NCBI GenBank assembly: GCA_964448675.1
Contig: CAYUZU010000024.1
Location: 1-64,000 of the forward strand
From: CAYUZU01 sp964448675
GTDB taxonomy: Bacteria; Planctomycetota; Phycisphaerae; UBA1845; Fen-1342
DNA: 64,000 bases
Reading direction: 5' to 3'
The notes beneath the pieces are model-generated. The model was not told where the DNA came from, searched no databases, and saw only the letters and a list, made by a program, of their open reading frames with translations. Below, one piece after another: positions 53,174-61,199 of the stretch; position 1 is the stretch's first letter, and each line of letters starts with the position of its first letter. The translations under genes were made by a program, and so were the position numbers.

Positions 53174-53396
53174 GCGTGATTGGCGGTACTGGTTGTGGCC
53201 GTTGCGCAGTCGCAAGGTGCAGGTCGCAGTGGCGACCGTCCTGGTGGCATGGCTGGGGCAGGCGGGGGTTGTGCTCGGCGAGGAGACAGTCGTGACGGTG
53301 TTGGGCGTGGGGGTGGCGCTCATCCTGGGCATCGCGCACGAGGATGCGGGGCGGGGTCGCGGCGTCAGTCTGACTCGCGAAAGACTTCGGCGGTGA
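53160..53396 (+). CDS. Holin-like two-span membrane protein
   Basis: 78 residues. Two hydrophobic helices (VAVATVLVAWLGQAGVVLG, VVTVLGVGVALILGIAH) and a basic C-terminus, the layout of class II holins. CGGAGG is about 9 bases before ATG 53160. The last 32 bases overlap the AMMECR1 gene on the opposite strand. No endolysin is visible. Confidence 0.6.
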   Translation: MKPIERDWRYWLWPLRSRKVQVAVATVLVAWLGQAGVVLGEETVVTVLGVGVALILGIAHEDAGRGRGVSLTRERLRR

Positions 53397-53916
53397 AGAG
53401 CAGCACCTCGGTGTCGGGATCCCGCCAGGCCCCGGGGGGCAGCCCGGCTTTCTCCGTACAACAGCGCTCGATGAAGGTCTCCTTGTCGAAGCGGTGACTG
53501 GTGGCCACCTGGGGCAGGAAGAGGCCGCGCCGGGCACCGCGTTGCACGATCACGCCATGACGGCCCAGCTCGAGATCTTCGAGCGTGTTCATCGGGACGG
53601 GTGGAGACAGAATGGACACTTCGAGCTCGATGTCGGGCAACTCGCCGACGCCGACGGGCTGGAAGCGAGGGTCGCCCACGGTGGCATTGACGGCCGCCTG
53701 GCGAATGGCCTCGGCGAGGGGGAGCGTCGCATCAAGGGTGCCCATGCAGCCGCGGAGCCGCCGGTGGCGCTGCAGCGTCACGAATACACCGCTGTGCGTT
53801 TGTTCAAGCTCAGTAGGAACGGGGACAGCTGTCGGGTCCGCGCGGCGGGCGGCGTATTCGACAACGTGCCGTGCGAAGTCGAGCCAGGAGCGGCGCATGC
53901 CGGACGCGGCTGTCAT
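53365..53916 (-). CDS. AmmeMemoRadiSam system protein A (AMMECR1 domain)
   Basis: 183 residues. The AMMECR1 motif LRGCMGTL and flanking DFARHVVEYAARR, PRFQPVGVGELPDIELEVSIL are present. In the three-gene system, A is paired with MEMO-like B and a radical-SAM enzyme; neither is in this window. The function is unknown but conserved across life. The minus-strand gene overlaps the holin-like gene's end. Confidence 0.88.
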   Translation of the reverse strand: MTAASGMRRSWLDFARHVVEYAARRADPTAVPVPTELEQTHSGVFVTLQRHRRLRGCMGTLDATLPLAEAIRQAAVNATVGDPRFQPVGVGELPDIELEVSILSPPVPMNTLEDLELGRHGVIVQRGARRGLFLPQVATSHRFDKETFIERCCTEKAGLPPGAWRDPDTEVLLFTAEVFRESD

Positions 53917-54037
53917 GGACGGCTCGCTTTGTGGGGTGACTAGATTTTGGTCGCGCGATTCGGTGCGCTCCCCGGCGTACTCGGGATGTGGGGCGCCGCC
54001 GGGATTGCGCTGAAGGTCGCGCAGCGCGTATGGTTGA

Positions 54038-54115
54038 TCAAGCCTGCTGCTTCTTGCGGATGATAAGCAGGACGATGATCAGCACGACGAGGCCGCCGAT
54101 CAGGTACCAATGCAT
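54038..54115 (-). CDS. 25-residue single-span membrane protein
   Basis: Encodes MHWYLIGGLVVLIIVLLIIR followed by KKQQA. Start ATG 54115 has GAGG 8 bases upstream and the stop is TGA at 54040. A hydrophobic helix with a positive C-terminal end is typical of small membrane peptides. It lies upstream of the AMMECR1 gene on the same strand. Too short for homology support; translation is likely from the ribosome site. Confidence 0.6.
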   Translation of the reverse strand: MHWYLIGGLVVLIIVLLIIRKKQQA

Positions 54116-54572
54116 GACTTTGGTCCTCACTTGCTGCCCCTGCGCCGAGGGGGAGCGGTTGTAGAAGGTGCAAGTACCGTTACGCGTTAGTTAATCGCGC
54201 GCCGGGACGAGTGTCAACTTGGTGTCGTGCCGGGTTGTTCTGGTGGCTGGCGCCGGGGCGGCGCGGCGGGCGGGCGGGTGCCCGGCGGTGACGGATGGGG
54301 CGGGCGCCGGCGTCGCCAAGCGGTACGGGGTGGGAGTCGTAAGCGGTTTGCCCGCCTGGAGCTGACGATCTACCGCCACTCCGATCAACAACCTGCAATG
54401 TGCGCGTGGCCATAAATCCATTCTTGATAGACGGTTATGAATGAACGGCCGCATTTGTGACGTTTTTCCGTCCGATCGTGAGATGGATCGGCCTGGTGGG
54501 GGTTGTTGGCGGAAGTCATATAAGTCACTGTCACCAAGAGGCTTGCGTGTCTCGTCGGATTTGTTGTTCGTC
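54116..54572. other. Intergenic region upstream of the porin
   Basis: No convincing gene. It has a GC-rich left half and an AT-richer right half (54400-54560) with short palindromic stretches such as GTGACGTTTTTCCGTCCGATCGT, which could hold activator sites for the sigma54-type promoter at 54573. Confidence 0.35.
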
Positions 54573-54588
54573 TGGCACGGTTTATGCA
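54573..54588 (+). promoter_or_regulatory. Sigma54-type promoter of the porin operon
   Basis: TGGCACGGTTTATGCA matches TGGCAC-N5-TTGCA at all but one position and has the defining GG-N10-GC spacing. Transcription would begin about 12 bases on (near 54600), leaving a 143-base leader to ATG 54743. A hairpin CGCCGG/CCGGCG lies in the leader near 54668-54687. Confidence 0.6.
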
Positions 54589-54742
54589 AAGGTGAGACGG
54601 GTTGATTGGTGCGCGAGTCTGAATCGTTGATTCTTTGAACATCGTGGGTATTGGCACAGTCGGTGTCGCCGGAATCCACGCCGGCGGATCGATGACCCGA
54701 CGACAGATGAACTTTTGGTAACGTGTGTTTAAGGAGAACTGG

Positions 54743-56278
54743 ATGATGTCAGGAAGACTGCATCGGGTTTGCCTGCTGGGTGCGGTGTTTGCCGGGCTGG
54801 TGGTTGCGCCAGCGCTGGCGAGCGGGACGTCGGCCGAGAAGGCTGACGATCTGGCTCAGCTCACCGTACTGCTCGAGGCCCAGCAGAAGAAGATCGAGGC
54901 GCTCGAGCAACAGGTTGCCGCGGCGGCCCAGCAGGACATGGACCGGGCGCGGGCGGCAGGGATGAAGCAGCAGATTCGCGAGGTGCTCAGCGAGCAGGAG
55001 TTCCGCGAGGATCTGATGCCGTCGACGCTGCAGGCCGGTTATGACAACGGCTTCTTCATCCGCAGCACGGACGACAAGTTCAAGATGACGTTCAACGGCA
55101 TGATGCAGTTCCGTTGGACGTACACGTCCATCCGCGACGAGAACCGCTACCTGCTGCCGGGCTTCCGGCGTAGCGACCGGGCGGGCTTTGACTTGGCGCG
55201 CGTGCGGTTCCGCATGGGTGGTCACGCCTACACCGAAGACCTGACGTACTTGCTCGAGATGGATGCGAGCGCGCCGGGCGGCTATGACTTCCGTGTGTTC
55301 TACGCGTGGGTCAACTACCGCTTCGTCGATGAGTTCCAGATCAAGGCCGGTGTGTTCCGCACGGGTGCGACCCGGGCCGACGTGGCTTCGACGGCGCGGA
55401 TGCAGCTGGTTGACTACCCGATGATGAATGGCGTCTTCGGGACGGGCAACGGTCTTGGCGTCCGTCTCTGGGGTAAGGCGCTGGACAAGCGTCTCGAGTA
55501 CTACCTGGACGTGGTCAACTCGCTGAACACGCCGGGGACGCGCACGATCACGACGGACGAGAACCTCTACACGCTGGGGCATGACAACAACCCGGCGATC
55601 ATCTTCCGGACCGTGTATCACGCGCTGACGGGCGGCTGCAAGAACCCGCCGGATGATGCCATCAACCACTTCACCACGCCTTGCGACATGGAGCTCCACG
55701 AGGAGCCGGCGCTCAACTTCGGCTTCCACTACGTGTTCAACGAGGATTGGCACGACGGCACGACCCGGATCCCGTTCCCGCGCAAGACCTTCTTCCGGCC
55801 CGGTGGCTTCGGCCTGACCAGCTCCGACGGGCTGCAGATTCACCAGTTCGGCCTGGACACCGGCTTCAAGTGGATGGGCTTCTCGGCGACCGGTGAATAC
55901 GTGATCCGGCTGCTGGATGTACGCAATGGCGATTCGCCCCCGTTCACGCCGTTGTACATGCTCACTGGCGACGGCTCGACCAATGCCCAGCACGGCGCGT
56001 ATGTGCAGTGCGGCTACTTCCTGCCGATCCCCGGTCACGAGAACAAGTTCGAGGTCGCGGCCCGCGTCGGTGGCGTCTCGGCCGTATCCAGTGGGTCCGA
56101 GGGCGCCTGGGAGTACGCTGGTGGCTTCAACTACTACATCGATGGTCACCGCGTGAAGCTGCAGACCGACGTGACCTACATCGACGAGGCCCCGTTCTCC
56201 GGCGGCACGACGTACGGCATTCCCAACGTCAACGACAATCCCCTTATCTGGCGTGTGCAACTGCAAGTGGCGTTCTAA
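54743..56278 (+). CDS. Phosphate-selective porin O/P-like outer-membrane porin
   Basis: 511 residues. Signal peptide (GLVVAPALASG), then a coiled coil (LTVLLEAQQKKIEALEQQVAAAAQ, positions about 30-60) and a long barrel region with alternating strands (FKMTFNGMMQFRWTYTS, YLLEMDASAPGGYDFRVFYA, FQIKAGVF, GLGVRLWGK) ending in Phe (RVQLQVAF), as outer-membrane barrels do. AAGGAG lies 7 bases before ATG 54743. This type takes up phosphate or polyphosphate, or anionic solutes. Followed by a small exported protein in the same transcript. Confidence 0.88.
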   Translation: MMSGRLHRVCLLGAVFAGLVVAPALASGTSAEKADDLAQLTVLLEAQQKKIEALEQQVAAAAQQDMDRARAAGMKQQIREVLSEQEFREDLMPSTLQAGYDNGFFIRSTDDKFKMTFNGMMQFRWTYTSIRDENRYLLPGFRRSDRAGFDLARVRFRMGGHAYTEDLTYLLEMDASAPGGYDFRVFYAWVNYRFVDEFQIKAGVFRTGATRADVASTARMQLVDYPMMNGVFGTGNGLGVRLWGKALDKRLEYYLDVVNSLNTPGTRTITTDENLYTLGHDNNPAIIFRTVYHALTGGCKNPPDDAINHFTTPCDMELHEEPALNFGFHYVFNEDWHDGTTRIPFPRKTFFRPGGFGLTSSDGLQIHQFGLDTGFKWMGFSATGEYVIRLLDVRNGDSPPFTPLYMLTGDGSTNAQHGAYVQCGYFLPIPGHENKFEVAARVGGVSAVSSGSEGAWEYAGGFNYYIDGHRVKLQTDVTYIDEAPFSGGTTYGIPNVNDNPLIWRVQLQVAF

Positions 56279-56327
56279 TAAGATCAAAAAAACCGCGATT
56301 TCGAGTTTCACTCACGGAGGAAACAAC

Positions 56328-56672
56328 ATGAGCAAACGGATGTTGACGATCAAGCGCAGCCTTGTGTTGCTGGCCCTCGGCGGCTCGACGTTCGCGCTGT
56401 TCGGCACGAACTTTGGCCCCGCCGGCTTCGGCTGCAACTACGCGAATAACAGCGACTATGCCACGTGGTACACCACGAGCGGGCAGGCTGCGGTGCAGAC
56501 CGTGTCGGATGGCATCTTCGGGTTCCTGCAGACGCAGACCGGCGACCCGCTGACCGATCTCGATACATTCATCTGGCAGCCCGGCACCAACTTCGCGCAG
56601 GCGACCTGGGCCAACTGGGTCGACGCCCGCGTGCCGGATGATCTGCCGAACAACACCGTCGTCCAGCGCTAA
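56328..56672 (+). CDS. Small exported protein downstream of the porin
   Basis: 114 residues. A signal-like N-terminus (RSLVLLALGGSTFALFG) precedes a mature domain of about 90 residues without a recognised fold (CNYANNSDYATWYTT, DGIFGFLQTQTGDP). GGAGG lies 7 bases before ATG 56328; a strong terminator follows. Co-transcription with the porin suggests a periplasmic or surface partner. Confidence 0.75.
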   Translation: MSKRMLTIKRSLVLLALGGSTFALFGTNFGPAGFGCNYANNSDYATWYTTSGQAAVQTVSDGIFGFLQTQTGDPLTDLDTFIWQPGTNFAQATWANWVDARVPDDLPNNTVVQR

Positions 56673-56697
56673 GCCGCTCGCGACGAGTTGAAGTTAC

Positions 56698-56733
56698 AAA
56701 GGGCCGTGTGGTCGAGCGACCACGCGGCCCTTT
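56698..56733 (+). terminator. Rho-independent terminator of the porin operon
   Basis: AAAGGGCCG-T-GTGGTCG pairs with CGACCAC-G-CGGCCCTTT (one G-T wobble) in a 17-bp stem, followed by TTTTC. This is the strongest terminator in the window. Confidence 0.9.
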
Positions 56734-56919
56734 TCAGTTACGTGGGCCCGCAGCGCGGCGCCGATCAAGCGCGTGCTGCGTGGCGAGCGGTGAGCGTTGG
56801 GGGGGGCGACATGACCTGGTGCGGATCACGCCGGGCGGACGGACGAGCGGATCACACGCGCGGACAGGAGCCGCCGCCAAACTAGTCTCGTGCGTCGTGT
56901 ACGGGGAACGTGGCGCCGA

Positions 56920-57843
56920 CTACTTATGGCGGATCTGGGTCCAGAGCAGGTTCTGGGTGTAGTACGCCGGGACCATCAACTCGGGGATGGGGCGGAGCTG
57001 GCTGATAATCTGCAGCCGGTGGGCCGGCAGGCTCGGATACGGCATACCGCTGACGAGGTATTCCGGGCCGACGTGCAGCTCTTCGCTCGGGTACCACAGG
57101 CATGCCAGGGAGGTATTGATCGGTTGTTCCGGCTTGTTGACGTCATACCGCACGCGGGCGACGTGGCCATCCTGGAAGAGCAGGTTCGACGCGAAGCCCG
57201 GGTGGCGCCACGCGACAGTGTTGTCGTACTGCGTCGGGAAGCTCCAGTCGCCGGTGGCGAGGAAGTCGCCGCTGAGGTTGTAGATGGCCGACCAGTTGGC
57301 GTCGCCGGCCAGCACGCGGACGGACGTGTTGCGGTTGGGGTTTTCGAGGTGCCGGCGGAGCTCGGTCGAGCCGGTGAACGAGGAGGCGTTCCAGTTGCCC
57401 GTCGCCAGCGGCACGCCGATGCCGTAGCTGTAATCGATGCCGAAACGCGCACCGGCGCCAGGATAAAGGACATTGTGCTGGCGAGCGCGAGCGCTGTTGA
57501 TCTCGCTGGGGCGCGGATCGTCGGGACAGTAGGCGGCGTCTACGTTCGGCAGCAGACCCTGCTCGACGAGGACGTCCACCCACGTATAGCGCATCGGCGT
57601 GCCGGCATCATCCCAGAGGGGGTAGTAATTGAACTCCGTGACGGCGGTTTCGAGGCCGATGCCGAGTTGTTGCAGGTGAGAAGCACATCGCGTACGCATG
57701 GCTTGGCGATGAGCGTCGCGCAACGGCGACACGATGATCGCCAGGAGCAGCGCGATGATGCCGATGACGATCAGCAATTCGGGCAGCGAGAAGGCTCGGC
57801 TGCGCATGCGCTGCACGCGTATTGGCGAACGGAACACGTACAT
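56920..57843 (-). CDS. Type IV prepilin-like protein (planctomycete prepilin N-terminus)
   Basis: 307 residues. The N-terminal prepilin cleavage/methylation stretch is RAFSLPELLIVIGIIALL: cleavage would be before Phe18-Ser. A long soluble C-terminal domain follows with the H-x-G-like end of DUF1559-type proteins (WRHPGFASNLLFQDGHVARV). These proteins form pseudopili or surface structures with PilT-like ATPases. ATG 57843. Confidence 0.85.
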   Translation of the reverse strand: MYVFRSPIRVQRMRSRAFSLPELLIVIGIIALLLAIIVSPLRDAHRQAMRTRCASHLQQLGIGLETAVTEFNYYPLWDDAGTPMRYTWVDVLVEQGLLPNVDAAYCPDDPRPSEINSARARQHNVLYPGAGARFGIDYSYGIGVPLATGNWNASSFTGSTELRRHLENPNRNTSVRVLAGDANWSAIYNLSGDFLATGDWSFPTQYDNTVAWRHPGFASNLLFQDGHVARVRYDVNKPEQPINTSLACLWYPSEELHVGPEYLVSGMPYPSLPAHRLQIISQLRPIPELMVPAYYTQNLLWTQIRHK

Positions 57844-58160
57844 TTGCCTTCCAGGCCGGTAACCCGGCCTCCCAATCAGGCGCCGTCTTCAGAGCAGAGG
57901 TGAACGGCGCCGTCTTGTCCGTACAGGCGCACAAACCATGCCACGCCTGCATGTGTCCACGCGGCCGCCGAATCCCGTCGCCGGCCGAGAAGGACATCGC
58001 GTTCCCCATTTGTAAGATAGTGTCGTCTGGGGACCATCGCAAGTGGGAATTGCGCCGAGGGGGCGTTGTGAGCGTTTCATGTGGCCGGAGTTTGATTTTA
58101 TAGGACGTTTACGCAGAATTGTGTGTGCCGGCCGCTGCATGGCTCGCGCCTCCGCGTGGC
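57844..58160. other. Intergenic region between prepilin and leuS
   Basis: No gene is supported. It includes an AT-rich patch near 58085-58110 (GAGTTTGATTTTATAGGACG) that could be a promoter in either direction. Confidence 0.35.
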
Positions 58161-58201
58161 AGGCGGTCGCACCCGATCCCGGGCACGCCGCCTCCTTTTT
58201 T
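58161..58201 (+). terminator. Plus-strand terminator without an assigned gene
   Basis: AGGCGG/CCGCCT stem with a 20-base loop followed by CCTTTTTTA. No plus-strand gene ends here, so a small RNA starting in the AT-rich patch near 58100 is possible. Confidence 0.45.
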
Positions 58202-58249
58202 ATCGGTGCCGCAGTGCCCGCCGCTTGAGCCCGACGCCCCCCGGCCCGG

Positions 58250-61039
58250 CTAGACGATCAGGTTGATGAGACGCCCTCTCACGAGGATCTTTCGGCGGAT
58301 GGGCTTGTCGCCGACGTCCTTGGCGACGTTGGGCAGCGTGAGGGCGGCGGCGACGACCTGCTCTTCGTCGGCGTCGGCCGGGACGGTGACATGGCCGCGG
58401 ACCTTGCCCTTGACCTGGACGGCGAGCTCGACGGTTTCGTCGCGCGTCAGGGCCTCGTCGAAGGTTGGCCACGCTTCGTAGGTCAGCGACTGCTCGTGGC
58501 CGAGGCGCTGCCAGAGTTCTTCGGCGATATGCGGCGCGAACGGGGCGAGCAGCAGCAGGAATCGCTCGACCTGGTCGCGGGCGATGGCCCGGGCCTTGCC
58601 GGCCTCATTGACCCACACGATCATCTGGGCGATGGCGGTGTTGTAGGCGAACTTCTGCACATCTTCGGTGACCTTCCTGATGGTCTTGTGCAGCAGGCGC
58701 TCGAGCTCGTCGTCGCGGTGGTCGCCGATGAGCGGGTTGAGCGGGGGTGGCGCAGGCTGGCCCTCGGTTGCCTGCGGGACGATGAGGCGCCAGAGGCGCT
58801 GCAGAAAGCGGTGGACGCCGATGATGTCGCGCGTGTTCCACGGCTTGCTGGCTTCGAGCGGGCCCATGTACATCTCGTAGAGGCGCAGCGTGTCGGCGCC
58901 GTACTCGGCCACGATCGAATCGGGGTTCACCACGTTGCGCAGCGACTTGGACATCTTCTCGACGGTGGTCGTGAGCTTCTCGCCCGTCTCGCGGTGATAG
59001 GCCTCGTCGCCGCGGAGCTCGATCCGGTCGTGCTCGATCGGCACGCCACGGGCGTCGCGGTGGGTATAGGCCTGGATCATGCCCTGGTTGAAGAGCTTGT
59101 GGAACGGCTCGGGCGTCGAGACGTGGCCGAGGTCGTAGAGCACCTTGTGCCAGAAACGGGCGTAGAGCAGGTGCAGCACGGCGTGCTCGGCCCCGCCGAT
59201 GTACAGGTCGACGCCGCCGGACTTGGGGCTGCCGTCCGCGTTGCGACCGCGCATCCAGTACTGCTCGACGTCGCGATCGATCAGGGCATGCTCGTTGTGC
59301 GGGTCGCAGAAGCGCAGGTAGTACCAGCACGAACCGGCCCATTGCGGCATGGTGTTGGTCTCGCGGCGGAACTTCCGGCCATGGCGCTCGACCTCGACCC
59401 ACTCGGTGGCGCGGGCCAGCGGTGTCTGCGGCAGGGTGTTGGGGTCGTCGCTGGCGCTCGGGCGAAAATCGTCCATGGCCGGCAGCGTGACCGGCAGCTC
59501 CTGCTCGTCGACGGACGTGATGCTGCCGTCCGCGCGGTAGAGGATCGGGAAGGGCTCGCCCCAGTAGCGCTGGCGCGAGAAGAGCCAGTCGCGCAGCTTG
59601 TACTGCACGGTCCCCTCGCCCATGTCGCGCTCCTCGAGCCAGCGGGTGATCGTCCGCTTGGCCTCGGGCGTGGGCAGCCCGTTGAGGATGCACTGGCCGG
59701 TGAAGTGCTCGCCGTCGTCGGGTGGTGAGTTGACCGAGGTGCCGTCGCCAACGAAGCCGCGCCAGTCTTCGCCCGCGGGCGGTTCGACGACCTTGATCAC
59801 CTCGAGGCCATGGGTTTCGGCGAACTCGAGGTCGCGGGTGTCGTGGCCGGGAACGGCCATGATGGAGCCGGTGCCGTAGCTGATCAGGACATAGTCGGCG
59901 ACCCAGATGGGCACGCGGGCACGGTTGACGGGGTTGATGGCGTAGGCGCCGGTGAACACGCCGGTCTTGGTCTTGCTGTCGGCGGTGCGGTCGAGTTCGG
60001 ACTTCTGCTTGGCCTGCTCGACGTAGGCGTGGACGTCGTGGCGGTGGTCATCGGTGGTGATGATTGGCACGAGGCGATGCTCGGGGGCCAGCACCATGTA
60101 GGTGGCGCCGAACAGCGTGTCGGGCCGGGTGGTGAAGACGCGGATCACCTCGCCGCGGGCCGGGCCGTCGGCGTCGATCTCGAAGTCGACGTAGGCGCCC
60201 TCGCTGCGGCCGATCCAGTTACGCTGCATGATCTTGATCGGCTCGGGCCAGTCGAGCAGGTCGAGGTCCTTGAGCAGGCGGTCGGCATACTCGGTGATGC
60301 GGAGCATCCACTGGCGCATCGGCCGGCGATAGACGGGGTGGTTGCCGCGTTCACTGCGACCCTCGTTGGTGACCTCCTCGTTGGAGAGCACCGTGCCGAG
60401 GGCGGGGCACCAGTTCACGGGCACTTCGGCGAGGTAGGCGAGGCGGTGCTCGTCGCGGTATTCCTCGACGGCCTTGTCGCCCTGCGTTTTGACCTCGGGC
60501 GGGATCGGCAGCTTGTCGATGGGGCGCGCGCCGCCGGTGATCTCGCGGCCGTCGGCGTCGGACCAGCGGTATTCGGGGTCATACCAGGCGTTGAAGATCT
60601 TGTGGAAGATCCACTGCGTCCAGTGGTAGTAGCTTTCGTCGCAGGTGGCAATCTCGCGATCCCAGTCGTACGACAGGCCGAGCGTGCGGAGCTGGCGCTT
60701 GTAGGTCTCGATGTTGCGCTGCGTGGTGACCCGCGGATGCACGCCGGTTTCGATGGCGTACTGTTCGGCGGGGAGGCCGAACGCGTCCCAGCCCATGGGG
60801 TGCAGCACGTTCCAGCCGCGCATGCGCATGAAGCGGGCCATGATGTCGGAGGCGATGTAGCCGAGGGGGTGGCCCACGTGGAGGCCCGCGCCGGACGGGT
60901 ACGGAAAGAAGTCGAGCACGTAGAACTTGGGCTTGTCGGCAGCCGGCTGGCCGGGATTCGCCGCGTGAAAAGTCTCGTTGCGATCCCAATACGTCTGCCA
61001 GCGGCGTTCGATTTCGTTGAAGTCGTACGTGGTGCTCAT
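58250..61039 (-). CDS. leuS: Leucyl-tRNA synthetase
   Basis: 929 residues, a little longer than the bacterial average. Class I motifs: HIGH as HVGHP (LHVGHPLGYIASD) and KMSKS (EKMSKSLRNVVNPDS). The CP1 editing domain includes TTRPDTLFGATYMVLAPEH and GTGSIMAVPGHDTRD. It charges tRNA-Leu. ATG 61039 is chosen from the family N-terminus (YDFNEIERRWQTYWDRN). Confidence 0.97.
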   Translation of the reverse strand: MSTTYDFNEIERRWQTYWDRNETFHAANPGQPAADKPKFYVLDFFPYPSGAGLHVGHPLGYIASDIMARFMRMRGWNVLHPMGWDAFGLPAEQYAIETGVHPRVTTQRNIETYKRQLRTLGLSYDWDREIATCDESYYHWTQWIFHKIFNAWYDPEYRWSDADGREITGGARPIDKLPIPPEVKTQGDKAVEEYRDEHRLAYLAEVPVNWCPALGTVLSNEEVTNEGRSERGNHPVYRRPMRQWMLRITEYADRLLKDLDLLDWPEPIKIMQRNWIGRSEGAYVDFEIDADGPARGEVIRVFTTRPDTLFGATYMVLAPEHRLVPIITTDDHRHDVHAYVEQAKQKSELDRTADSKTKTGVFTGAYAINPVNRARVPIWVADYVLISYGTGSIMAVPGHDTRDLEFAETHGLEVIKVVEPPAGEDWRGFVGDGTSVNSPPDDGEHFTGQCILNGLPTPEAKRTITRWLEERDMGEGTVQYKLRDWLFSRQRYWGEPFPILYRADGSITSVDEQELPVTLPAMDDFRPSASDDPNTLPQTPLARATEWVEVERHGRKFRRETNTMPQWAGSCWYYLRFCDPHNEHALIDRDVEQYWMRGRNADGSPKSGGVDLYIGGAEHAVLHLLYARFWHKVLYDLGHVSTPEPFHKLFNQGMIQAYTHRDARGVPIEHDRIELRGDEAYHRETGEKLTTTVEKMSKSLRNVVNPDSIVAEYGADTLRLYEMYMGPLEASKPWNTRDIIGVHRFLQRLWRLIVPQATEGQPAPPPLNPLIGDHRDDELERLLHKTIRKVTEDVQKFAYNTAIAQMIVWVNEAGKARAIARDQVERFLLLLAPFAPHIAEELWQRLGHEQSLTYEAWPTFDEALTRDETVELAVQVKGKVRGHVTVPADADEEQVVAAALTLPNVAKDVGDKPIRRKILVRGRLINLIV

Positions 61040-61199
61040 GCTGCGAAACCCTGTCTGTTCGCCCTGATTCCGGCAAGTTCCCACCAGCGATGCACCCGAC
61101 CCGGCCGCGACGGGCCGTGGTCGTGGCGATCGCCGCCCGGTTGGTGCGCGATCCGTCTGTCCTGTGCCCAGCGCCGCCGGCGCGGTGCCGCAGTCGCGG

